DNA of 38,203 nt from UBA6022 sp035704495 (GCA_035704495.1 DASSWW010000014.1:1-38203); one strand, 5' to 3'. Numbered from the stretch's first letter, positions 32,247 through 37,860 are shown. A program made the numbers and translations. Notes: generated by a model from the letters alone, not told the origin.

Positions 32247-32334
32247 AGTCGGTTCCTTTGTCTCTTTTACATCATATTAGTAACATTATAGCAAAAAATC
32301 GGTAAAAAGTCTACTCCCCGCCTCTGTGGTATGA

Positions 32335-32390
32335 TACAATTATCCAGGTACAGAGAAACAATAACAGAGTACTTCGTTGTACAATATACT
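32335..32390 (+). promoter_or_regulatory. Probable promoters of the broken and intact tRNA-Ser(GCU)
   Basis: TACAAT preceded by TGA (32335-32340) and TATACT (32385-32390) are two -10-like boxes. TATACT lies directly in front of the broken 5' half of the tRNA. The intact tRNA has no comparable box within 20 nt upstream, so its precursor may start from this promoter and carry the broken half as a leader. Confidence 0.35.
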
Positions 32391-32516
32391 CACATCGAGG
32401 CGGTACCCAAGTGGCTTCAACGCGCGAACGCAAATCAATCGATGGTTTGCTAGCAGGAAAAATAGAAGTACTTCACTGTACGAAACACCCAATACGGAGG
32501 GGTACCCAAGTGGCTT
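32368..32516 (+). repeat. 99-bp imperfect tandem repeat covering the 5' half of tRNA-Ser(GCU)
   Basis: Two stretches are repeated at an offset of exactly 99 nt: AGTACTTC..TGTAC at 32368-32382 and 32467-32481, and GGTACCCAAGTGGCTT at 32402-32417 and 32501-32516. The first copy is a broken tRNA 5' half (32396-32417), followed by an altered anticodon arm (GATGGTTTGCTAG near 32441-32453). The second copy is the intact tRNA. Confidence 0.75.
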
Positions 32517-32585
32517 AAGGGGACGGTTTGCTAAATCGTTAGTCCGGAGAGATCTGGAGCGGGAGTTCGAATCTCCCCTCCTCCG
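32496..32585 (+). tRNA. tRNA-Ser (anticodon GCU)
   Basis: Acceptor GGAGGGG / CTCCTCC (one G-T pair), anticodon loop TTGCTAA flanked by ACGGT/ATCGT, long variable arm, and T-arm GGGAGTTCGAATCTCCC. It reads AGC/AGU serine codons. CCA is encoded at 32586-32588. A broken copy of its 5' half lies 99 nt upstream. Confidence 0.93.
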
Positions 32586-32587
32586 CC

Positions 32588-32626
32588 AAATTAAAATGAC
32601 GACCTTAATGGTCGTCATTTTAATTT
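32588..32626. terminator. Bidirectional terminator after tRNA-Ser(GCU)
   Basis: A perfect 17-bp inverted repeat with a 5-nt loop (TTAAT) starting at the final A of CCA, AT-rich at both outer ends. Confidence 0.85.
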
Positions 32627-32772
32627 AACGAGGACGCGAGATCCGAACTCCCGCGTTTTGTCTGAAAGACAAAACCAGCGCGGAGTTCGGCGAAGTGAGT
32701 GAAGCGAAAAAGTGTTTACATTTTTTCGCGAACGAATGGAGGAGCCAGCTTGCTGGCGATATCTCCCCTCCC
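32627..32772. repeat. tRNA-trailer unit B (after tRNA-Ser GCU)
   Basis: An inverted T-arm copy at 32638-32654 matches the complement of the adjacent tRNA in 16 of 17 positions. It forms a hairpin (inner stem TTTTGTCT/AGACAAAA) with a sense T-arm-like half (GCGGAGTTCGG). The core at 32692-32744 matches units A and C at 47 of 53 positions, with 33 consecutive identical bases. It ends with ATCTCCCCTCC (32761-32771), an exact copy of the tRNA 3' end. Confidence 0.78.
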
Positions 32773-32896
32773 TAATATAAAAAATAACTAAAACTATTTT
32801 CTTTTGCTGTGCGGTGCTTCGCCGAATCTCCCCGCTTCGCTACGTGAGCGGAACAATGTGAAGCGATATTTCCCCTCCATCACCGGTTCATCTCCA
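32773..32896. repeat. Further tRNA 3'-end scars downstream of unit B
   Basis: No gene is visible here. Two more copies of the tRNA-Ser 3'-end sequence occur: GAATCTCCCC at 32824-32833 and ATTTCCCCTCC at 32868-32878, the latter preceded by GAAGCGAT as in unit C. Including unit B there are three such ends in about 120 bp. Confidence 0.5.
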
Positions 32897-32925
32897 TTGT
32901 CCACCCCCTCTATATTTGTTATAAC
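32897..32925 (+). promoter_or_regulatory. Prepilin 1 promoter (TTGTCC-17-TATAAC)
   Basis: TTGTCC (32897-32902) and TATAAC (32920-32925, preceded by TGT) are 17 nt apart. The -10 ends 10 nt before the ATG at 32936, so the leader is about 4 nt with no ribosome binding site. Confidence 0.55.
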
Positions 32926-32935
32926 TATAAGCAGA

Positions 32936-33502
32936 ATGAGAATTAAAAAACAAACAGGATTTACGATTGTCGAACTGCTTATCGTGATTGTAGTAATTGG
33001 TATTTTAGCGGCGATTACTATCGTGGCGTATAACGGTGTTCAGCAAAGAGCGAATAATACCGCACGAATAAGTGCAGCGAGCCAGGTGATAAAACTCATC
33101 GAAAGCTATAAAGTGGTGAACAATGCTTACCCCGCGACGATTAGTGCTTGTCTGACCGTGGATAATATTTGTACTTCCTGGAATGGTACCGTTAGTACAA
33201 CAGACAACACTGCTCTCGTCAATGCGCTAGGTGCGGTAGGGCGCTTGCCTGACGATGTGCCGCGTCAATCAGGGAGTTTGTATGGACTCATGTATAATTA
33301 CCGGTCAAATATGACATATAACGGTAACGAACGACATGTTTTACTGATGTATTGGCTTGAGGGAGGCGCTCAAGATTGTAATGCGCAGAATATCGTCGTT
33401 CAAGTTCCCGCATACGCAGATAATCCGGACCCGTGGGCTCCTTCTACAACTGGTTATACATCCACAAGCGGCGACAGAACAACATGTTACGCGGCCCTTT
33501 AG
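32936..33502 (+). CDS. Type IV prepilin-like protein 1
   Basis: 188 aa from ATG 32936 (longer in-frame starts run through tRNA scars). The leader RIKKQTG is followed by the prepilin cleavage and helix motif GFTIVELLIVIVVIGILAAITIVAYNGVQ, with Glu at position +5 of the mature protein. The outer domain (about 55-188) has four cysteines (CLTVDNIC, DCNAQ, TTCYAAL), allowing two disulphides. It would be cut by a PilD-type peptidase and built into a pilus. No pilus-assembly genes are in the window. Its first 35 residues are almost identical to prepilin 2. Confidence 0.85.
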   Translation: MRIKKQTGFTIVELLIVIVVIGILAAITIVAYNGVQQRANNTARISAASQVIKLIESYKVVNNAYPATISACLTVDNICTSWNGTVSTTDNTALVNALGAVGRLPDDVPRQSGSLYGLMYNYRSNMTYNGNERHVLLMYWLEGGAQDCNAQNIVVQVPAYADNPDPWAPSTTGYTSTSGDRTTCYAAL

Positions 33503-33525
33503 CGGCTGTTCGTTAAAGCTCATGT

Positions 33526-33531
33526 TATACT
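33526..33531 (+). promoter_or_regulatory. Extended -10 (TGT-TATACT)
   Basis: TATACT preceded by TGT lies 8 nt before the ATG at 33540, predicting a leaderless or 1-2 nt leader transcript. Confidence 0.5.
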
Positions 33532-33539
33532 AAATTTAT

Positions 33540-34202
33540 ATGCAACCAAAACACGATCCGACCGAGTGGAAACAGCCGACCGAGCAGCCTGCCCAGACGC
33601 CTTATGTGGCTGTACCTGATGACACGCCCCGCGAAGCGGCGGTCGTGACGCTGACGCCAGACGCACCGGTCGATGCTGTTCCTTTGCAGTCAATGGCTCA
33701 GTCACAAACATCGACAGCCGACTCGCAGGCTGATCGGCCCGACATCACCCCTATCCGTTGGCAAGCTCAGGAATACATCCAACACGACAAAAGCCCGGTA
33801 TGGTACATAGCCTTTGCGCTCGTTGTGCTTGGATTGATGGCGGTCGCGATATTCTTTATTCGGTCGATTACCTTTAATATTTTAGTCCCGGTTATGGCGA
33901 TTGCGCTGTGGGTATACGTCAATCGACCTCCTAGGGTGCTGGATTATACACTCAGCCGCAAGGGCCTACACGTCAATGACCATTTGTACGCTTTTTCAGA
34001 ATTTAAAGGCTTTGGCGTTATTCATGACGGCAAAGAATACTCTGTTTTATTATTACCTGTTAAACGGTTCAAACCAGGTGTATCGGTGTACTTCCCAGAA
34101 GCTTCGGGTGAAGCTATTGTAGATATGTTAGGTGCGCGGCTGCCAATGCAAGAACTGCATTTAGATATTGTTGATCGAATTATACGCAAACTTCGTATTT
34201 AG
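33540..34202 (+). CDS. Membrane protein with Pro/Thr-rich N-terminus (unknown function)
   Basis: 220 aa. A long disordered N-terminus (1-80) rich in Pro, Thr, Gln and Asp is followed by two adjacent membrane helices (about 84-105 and 107-125) and a cytoplasmic C-terminal domain (130-220) starting RPPRVLDYTLSRKGLHVNDHLYAFSEFKGFGV. That domain has the look of a small beta-rich PH-like fold. The layout recalls PrgI (helix pair followed by a cytoplasmic domain), but the sequence is different. Function is unknown. Confidence 0.65.
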   Translation: MQPKHDPTEWKQPTEQPAQTPYVAVPDDTPREAAVVTLTPDAPVDAVPLQSMAQSQTSTADSQADRPDITPIRWQAQEYIQHDKSPVWYIAFALVVLGLMAVAIFFIRSITFNILVPVMAIALWVYVNRPPRVLDYTLSRKGLHVNDHLYAFSEFKGFGVIHDGKEYSVLLLPVKRFKPGVSVYFPEASGEAIVDMLGARLPMQELHLDIVDRIIRKLRI

Positions 34203-34429
34203 CGTTTTTCTAGCCTTGCGACGGTCATCTGTTACGTGATACAATAACCGATGTTCGCTGCTTTTTGTGGTACGCGAAGGCACCTTCTAGTTACACAAAA
34301 AGCGGAGTTATACATCTGTTGATGTGTGACGCCGCAATTTTGGACCCGTAGTCTCAGCTGCCTGGGGCGAAGCCGTTTGATAATAATCAGCGTTCGCTCG
34401 TCAGCTATCAGATACGACGGGTGCAACAT
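34203..34429. other. Spacer upstream of tRNA-Arg with a broken tRNA-Arg 5' end
   Basis: No gene is visible. At 34342-34360 GGACCCGTAG-T-CTCAGCTG copies the first 18 nt of the intact tRNA-Arg with one inserted T, 88 nt upstream of it. A pair GCTTTTTGTG / CACAAAAAGC (about 34260-34312) can form a hairpin further upstream. Confidence 0.55.
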
Positions 34430-34503
34430 GGACCCGTAGCTCAGCTGGATAGAGCGTTGGCTTGCGGAGCCAAAGGTCGCAAGTTCGAATCTTGCCGGGT
34501 TCA
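34430..34503 (+). tRNA. tRNA-Arg (anticodon GCG)
   Basis: Acceptor GGACCCG / CGGGTTC, D-arm CTCAGCTGGATAGAG, anticodon loop TTGCGGA flanked by TTGGC/GCCAA, and T-arm GCAAGTTCGAATCTTGC. Anticodon GCG reads CGC; most bacteria use inosine ACG for this box. CCA is encoded at 34504-34506. Confidence 0.92.
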
Positions 34504-34506
34504 CCA

Positions 34507-34543
34507 TAGAAAAAAGACGAGTTTTTACTCGTCTTTTTTCTAT
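34507..34543. terminator. Bidirectional terminator after tRNA-Arg
   Basis: A 15-bp perfect inverted repeat (TAGAAAAAAGACGAG / CTCGTCTTTTTTCTA) with a short loop, directly after the encoded CCA, with A6 and T6 tracts. Confidence 0.85.
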
Positions 34544-34544
34544 A

Positions 34545-34698
34545 GCACACGCCGCGCAAGATTTGAACTTGCGACTCGGCAGCTTCAGCTGATGACAGTC
34601 GCCAGTTCGTGTAGCGCCGTGAAACAAAATCAGCTTTCTTATTTTGTGAACCAGCAGAAATAGGGAGCGGTAGCGACCGCCATCTTGCCGGGTTCCTC
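34545..34698. repeat. tRNA-trailer unit D (after tRNA-Arg)
   Basis: It begins with an inverted copy of the tRNA-Arg T-arm (34556-34575, 19 of 20 matches) closing a hairpin (inner AGCTTCAGCT) with the sense half GTCGCCAGTTCG. An AT-rich hairpin follows (ACAAAAT...ATTTTGT) in the place of the serine-unit core, sharing only GTGTAGCG with it. It ends with ATCTTGCCGGGTTC (34682-34695), a 14-nt exact copy of the tRNA-Arg 3' end. The architecture is the same as in units A-C but the middle is different. Confidence 0.75.
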
Positions 34699-34699
34699 T

Positions 34700-35047
34700 C
34701 TAAACCTCTGAACTCTTAAACCAATCTTCATTAATACCAGGGCTATCCTCGTATGGCGCCGATTCGTGCGGGACGGCTATAATAAACATGATTATTACAA
34801 ATAGGATAAACAACAGTGAGAAAAATGTGCTAATTGCCCCCATGACAATGCCTGCAATACTCATACTGCGTTCGCCTTGTTTTTTATTTAGCGCAATAAT
34901 CCCCAGGATGATAGCTGGAATACCGGTAATAAGTCCGAAACCTGTAAAAGAAACCACCCCTAATACAAGCGAAGTAACCGCTAGTCCGCTAGAAACTGGC
35001 GCTGTGGATTGTTTGGATGTTGTTCGTGTCGTGGATTTATTAGTCAT
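34700..35047 (-). CDS. DUF4190-type small membrane protein
   Basis: 115 aa. A short Thr/Ser-rich cytoplasmic N-terminus is followed by LAVTSLVLGVVSFTGFGLITGIPAIILGIIALNK, the typical DUF4190 pattern (helix pair ending in GIIAL), then RSMSIAGIVMGAISTFFSLLFILFVIIMFII and a short acidic tail. Role unknown; members are small bacterial membrane proteins. It ends immediately next to unit D. Confidence 0.75.
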   Translation of the reverse strand: MTNKSTTRTTSKQSTAPVSSGLAVTSLVLGVVSFTGFGLITGIPAIILGIIALNKKQGERSMSIAGIVMGAISTFFSLLFILFVIIMFIIAVPHESAPYEDSPGINEDWFKSSEV

Positions 35048-35075
35048 TACTTCTATCTTATCATTTTTTACTTGT

Positions 35076-35106
35076 TAAAATAGGCTGCGAGGTGCAGCCT
35101 ATTTTA
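35076..35106. terminator. Terminator after the KGG gene
   Basis: A 13-bp perfect inverted repeat (TAAAATAGGCTGC / GCAGCCTATTTTA) with a 5-nt loop, 27 nt after the KGG stop on the minus strand. Confidence 0.78.
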
Positions 35107-35133
35107 TTTAAAGAGTGAAAGGCCTAATTGCTG

Positions 35134-35322
35134 CTAGTGGCTATTGTGTCCACCCTTTGCTTTTGCTTCAATTGGCTGGGCTGCTGCGCCTTTTGCCCCT
35201 GCTTCACTGGCGCGTGCTGGGTCATTTTTAAAGTTACCGCCGCTGGCTTTACCACCTTCGCTGGCAACGCGTTTCTTTGTGCTATCGTCTGCTGATGCTA
35301 AACCTCGATTTGATGCAGTCAT
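35134..35322 (-). CDS. KGG-repeat stress protein (YciG-like)
   Basis: 62 aa, hydrophilic, no membrane segment. It has the KGG/YciG motif pattern: VASEGGKASGGNFKNDPARASEAGAKGA, then AKGGHNSH. In other bacteria these small proteins are stress-induced, often under stationary-phase or general-stress control. A strong AGGAGG ribosome binding site lies before the ATG and TATAAT at 35353-35358 (minus strand) is a probable -10, giving a conventional leader. Confidence 0.8.
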   Translation of the reverse strand: MTASNRGLASADDSTKKRVASEGGKASGGNFKNDPARASEAGAKGAAAQPIEAKAKGGHNSH

Positions 35323-35487
35323 AATGACCTCCTATCTATTAAGTTTGCATATATTATAGTAACGCGATGTTAGTTTGCTATCTGTAATATAGTTAACAAA
35401 TCAGCAAATCGGCTTTATTTTTGTGCTGAAAAGCCTAAACGTGTCCAAGTGATGCTTTTGTCGATAGATAGCCTGACGTGCCGCTGA

Positions 35488-35516
35488 TTGACGCGATCCG
35501 CCCCATCATTTATACT
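35488..35516 (+). promoter_or_regulatory. Prepilin 2 promoter (TTGACG-17-TATACT)
   Basis: TTGACG (35488-35493) and TATACT (35511-35516) are 17 nt apart. The -10 ends 11 nt before the ATG at 35528. No ribosome binding site is visible. Confidence 0.6.
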
Positions 35517-35527
35517 TTAACTAATTC

Positions 35528-36055
35528 ATGTGGGCAAAACAAAAACAACAAAAAGGTTTTACGATCGTTGAATTATTGATCGTCATTGTCGTTATTAGCA
35601 TTTTAGCTGCTATTACGATAGTTGCCTATAACGGCGTACAGGCCAGAGCGAGAGCTTCGGCAATTGTCAGTGATTTACAGAATGTCGACAAGGCATTTCA
35701 TCTGCTTGCGGTAGAACAAGGTCGCTCAACATGGTGGTTAGATACCGATTTGACAGGGGCGCCTAATCCAGACATTTCTGCGCTTATTACCAGTACTAAT
35801 CTTAAGAATTATCTTCAAGGTCTTTCTGAAGTATCTGGTACTGGTGACAGGTGGGCGTATGATAATGACGGAGATATTTATGACGGTTGTAGTATTGGTT
35901 CTGGCGGAGCAAACATTTATATCTATACTATTAGTCAAGAACTTACTCAATCGGTGGATAATACAATTGATGACGGCAATCTTTCCTGTGGTGTGGTGAC
36001 GTATAACAACAATAACTTACGCTATAGTCTGAGCAGCGATCAAGCGATTAACTAA
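35528..36055 (+). CDS. Type IV prepilin-like protein 2
   Basis: 175 aa. Leader WAKQKQQKG, then GFTIVELLIVIVVISILAAITIVAYNGVQARA, almost identical to prepilin 1 through the helix. The outer domain (about 45-175) is unrelated to that of prepilin 1 in sequence and is acidic, with two cysteines (GCSIG, SCGVV). It is a solitary gene with its own promoter. The pattern of a fixed N-terminal helix with a variable head suggests cassette-like pilin diversification; this is inference. Confidence 0.85.
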   Translation: MWAKQKQQKGFTIVELLIVIVVISILAAITIVAYNGVQARARASAIVSDLQNVDKAFHLLAVEQGRSTWWLDTDLTGAPNPDISALITSTNLKNYLQGLSEVSGTGDRWAYDNDGDIYDGCSIGSGGANIYIYTISQELTQSVDNTIDDGNLSCGVVTYNNNNLRYSLSSDQAIN

Positions 36056-36095
36056 ATAGTTCGCATATCGACAGATAAACAAATTTTCTATCTGT

Positions 36096-36101
36096 TACAA
36101 T
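36096..36101 (+). promoter_or_regulatory. Extended -10 (TGT-TACAAT) of tRNA-Ser(CGA)
   Basis: TACAAT preceded by TGT lies 13 nt before the tRNA. An inverted pair ACAGATA / TATCTGT (about 36071-36096) partly overlaps it. The tRNA-Ser(UGA) has a similar TGT-TATTAT box. Confidence 0.45.
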
Positions 36102-36114
36102 ATTCTAGTAGGAT

Positions 36115-36201
36115 GGAGAGGTGTCCGAGTGGTTGAAGGTGCCGCTCTCGAAAAGCGGTGTGGGGTAAAACCTACCGGGGGTTCGAATCCCTTCCTCTCC
36201 G
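36115..36201 (+). tRNA. tRNA-Ser (anticodon CGA)
   Basis: Acceptor GGAGAGG / CCTCTCC, anticodon loop CTCGAAA flanked by CCGCT/AGCGG, a long variable arm, and a T-arm with two G-T pairs (GGGGGTTCGAATCCCTT). It reads UCG codons. CCA is encoded at 36202-36204. Confidence 0.92.
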
Positions 36202-36202
36202 C

Positions 36203-36240
36203 CAAATAAAATACAGTCCGTTTGGACTGTATTTTATTTG
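36203..36240. terminator. Bidirectional terminator after tRNA-Ser(CGA)
   Basis: A perfect 17-bp inverted repeat (CAAATAAAATACAGTCC and its complement) with a 4-nt loop, starting inside the encoded CCA. Confidence 0.85.
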
Positions 36241-36390
36241 CCAGATAGCAAGTGACTCGAACCCCCGGACGCCAGCTTTAGCTGGCGTGACCGGGTGTTC
36301 GGTGTAGCGATTGAAGCGAAAAAGTGTTTACATTTTTTCGCGAATGAGCGGAGGAGCGAAGTGAAACGAAGCGATATCCCTTCCTCCTCT
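36241..36390. repeat. tRNA-trailer unit C (after tRNA-Ser CGA)
   Basis: An inverted T-arm copy at 36254-36268 matches the complement of this tRNA in 14 of 15 positions, including its distinctive C5 run. It forms a hairpin (inner stem ACGCCAGC/GCTGGCGT) with a sense half (CCGGGTGTTCGG). The core at 36304-36356 is identical to unit A. It ends with ATCCCTTCCTC (36376-36386), an exact copy of this tRNA's own 3' end, including its CTT. Confidence 0.8.
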
Positions 36391-36403
36391 CATGTAAACT
36401 CCC

Positions 36404-36850
36404 CTAAAACAGCTTCCGTAACTCCTCAAAATCCCCTCGCAGCGTCTTTGAATCTTGCACAACTTCATAAATATAACCTTTGCTACGCCCGGTCACCAAA
36501 TCTTTGACGATATAAAATAAAATCACAAAATAGGGCGTTTGGACTGTTTCGGCAACGCGCTGAGTTTTGGCAACAAACTGCTTGGTGGCATCAGTCTGCG
36601 GTTTATTTAACTGTGGTGAAACGTGCTTTAAGGCGGCACGTACAAGCAGCCACACCACAAGTCCAATCGTGGCGATGGTCAAAACAGGTACGGCCAGCAG
36701 CCCCCACCATGGGCTAAAAAAGTACATTAGCAACCCAATGCCTATTAACAAACCAGCCGCGATGCCGCTCCCCCATTTTATTATCGGAGACAACAGCGTG
36801 TGAACGTACATAGCGGTAACGGCGCGCAGGGCAGAGATATGGGTTTTCAT
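36404..36850 (-). CDS. Small membrane protein (unknown function)
   Basis: 148 aa from ATG 36850; an upstream in-frame ATG is less likely because it adds a poorly conserved extension. Two adjacent helices (about 23-44 and 47-72) are followed by a cytoplasmic part (78-148) that contains a third weak hydrophobic stretch (TPYFVILFYIVKDLVTG) and a charged end. No family recognised. It ends next to unit C. It may be a 2-TM scaffold; no function can be assigned. Confidence 0.6.
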   Translation of the reverse strand: MKTHISALRAVTAMYVHTLLSPIIKWGSGIAAGLLIGIGLLMYFFSPWWGLLAVPVLTIATIGLVVWLLVRAALKHVSPQLNKPQTDATKQFVAKTQRVAETVQTPYFVILFYIVKDLVTGRSKGYIYEVVQDSKTLRGDFEELRKLF

Positions 36851-36911
36851 AGTGTAAGTGTAGCAAATTAAGCTGCATTTTGCTGGCGACACGGCGCTAA
36901 AGTAAAGGTGG

Positions 36912-36917
36912 TAAAAT
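36912..36917 (+). promoter_or_regulatory. Extended -10 (TGG-TAAAAT) before the HIT gene
   Basis: TAAAAT preceded by TGG lies 6 nt before ATG 36924, so the predicted transcript start is at the ATG itself. No ribosome binding site is visible. Confidence 0.5.
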
Positions 36918-36923
36918 AAAAAT

Positions 36924-37316
36924 ATGGAAGATTCGATTTTTACAAAAATTATTAACGGCGAGATTCCGTGTCACAAGATTTACGAAGATGACACCGTCTT
37001 TGCCTTTTTGGATATTCATCCAATTAACTCAGGCCATACCCTAGTTATTCCGAAACAACAGGTGGAGTTTTTGTGGGACTTGGACGACGCAACCTATCAG
37101 CACGTTATGGCAGTGGCGAAAAAACTGGCTTTGCATATGCGCGCAACTCTCAATGTATCGTACGTTGGCGTTCAAGTGGTCGGCGTCGATGTGCCACATA
37201 CTCACGTGCATCTGATTCCATTTAACGACGTCAGCGAATATCACAATGTCCCCGACAGTACGGCCGAGCCGAACCACGGAGCGCTGGCCGCTATCGCCAA
37301 GAAATTACAGCTGTAA
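36924..37316 (+). CDS. HIT family hydrolase (histidine triad)
   Basis: 130 aa with the family start (EDSIFTKIINGEIPCHKIYEDDTVFAFLDIHPINSGHTLVIPK) and the histidine triad PHTHVHLIPF near residues 92-101. HIT/HINT proteins hydrolyse or transfer nucleotides from substrates such as adenosine phosphoramidates. No frameshift or missing catalytic residue. The stop overlaps the rlmH start (TAATG), so the two are coupled. Confidence 0.92.
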   Translation: MEDSIFTKIINGEIPCHKIYEDDTVFAFLDIHPINSGHTLVIPKQQVEFLWDLDDATYQHVMAVAKKLALHMRATLNVSYVGVQVVGVDVPHTHVHLIPFNDVSEYHNVPDSTAEPNHGALAAIAKKLQL

Positions 37317-37771
37317 TGGCAATTCGCATTGTCGCCGTCGGCAAAAAACACGAATCGTGGGTCGCCGAAGGAATCGAACGCTATGAAAAGCGTTTAAAGA
37401 AGCCCTTTGCTATTGAATGGGTCTATTTACCGCATTCGGCCCGCGAAGGGACTATAGCGCGCCAGGACGAGTCTGAGCGGATTCTTTTGCGACTGCATGA
37501 CGAGTTTGTGATTTTGCTCGACGAACGGGGGACGATGATTGACTCCCCCGCTTTGTCGAATATCATATTGACACCGCTCGAAGCCGCAAAAAATGTCACC
37601 ATCATTATCGGTGGTGCCTACGGCGTCGACGATTCGGTTCACCGCCGGGCGGATATGGTGTGGTCACTATCGCCCCTGGTTTTTCCGCATCAGCTCGTGC
37701 GGCTATTACTGGTAGAGCAATTGTACCGGGCGCAAGAGATTATCGGCAACCGGCCGTATCACCACAATTAA
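37316..37771 (+). CDS. rlmH: 23S rRNA (pseudouridine1915-N3)-methyltransferase RlmH
   Basis: 151-aa SPOUT methyltransferase. It starts MAIRIVAVGKKHESWVAEGIERYEKRLKKPF, has VILLDERG near residue 70 and IIIGGAYGVDDSVHRRAD near residue 104, and ends with LVRLLLVEQLYRAQEIIGNRPYHHN, the typical C-terminal SAM-knot and tail. It methylates the 23S rRNA in helix 69 on assembled 70S ribosomes. Length is normal. ATG overlaps the HIT stop by one base. Confidence 0.94.
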   Translation: MAIRIVAVGKKHESWVAEGIERYEKRLKKPFAIEWVYLPHSAREGTIARQDESERILLRLHDEFVILLDERGTMIDSPALSNIILTPLEAAKNVTIIIGGAYGVDDSVHRRADMVWSLSPLVFPHQLVRLLLVEQLYRAQEIIGNRPYHHN

Positions 37772-37789
37772 TACATGATAAACATACAG

Positions 37790-37818
37790 TTGACAAAAAA
37801 CAAAGCTTATGCTATATT
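37790..37818 (+). promoter_or_regulatory. Near-consensus promoter (TTGACA-17-TATATT)
   Basis: TTGACA (37790-37795) and TATATT (37813-37818, preceded by TGC) are exactly 17 nt apart, the strongest sigma70-type promoter in the window. The leader to the next ATG is about 36 nt with a weak A-rich ribosome site. Confidence 0.75.
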
Positions 37819-37860
37819 TGATAGTGTTACATCAATTAAAAACAAACAAAAAGAAAAAAT

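Noticed and set aside
32340..32628. Frames of 83-92 codons on both strands across tRNA-Ser(GCU)
   Set aside because: They translate the tRNA, its broken copy and its terminator.
34232..34663. Frames of 80-131 codons on both strands across tRNA-Arg
   Set aside because: They cover the tRNA, terminator and trailer unit; the apparent protein similarity of such frames comes from tRNA sequence.
31530..36390. Reading the trailer units as ordinary minus-strand tRNA pseudogenes
   Set aside because: Only the T-arm and one acceptor end are present; there is no D-arm or anticodon arm, and the shared core is not tRNA-derived. Inverted duplication from amplification chimeras was also considered, but the shared core among three loci argues against it.
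36295..36507. 70-codon plus-strand frame
   Set aside because: It lies in trailer unit C and the end of a minus-strand gene, without a ribosome site.
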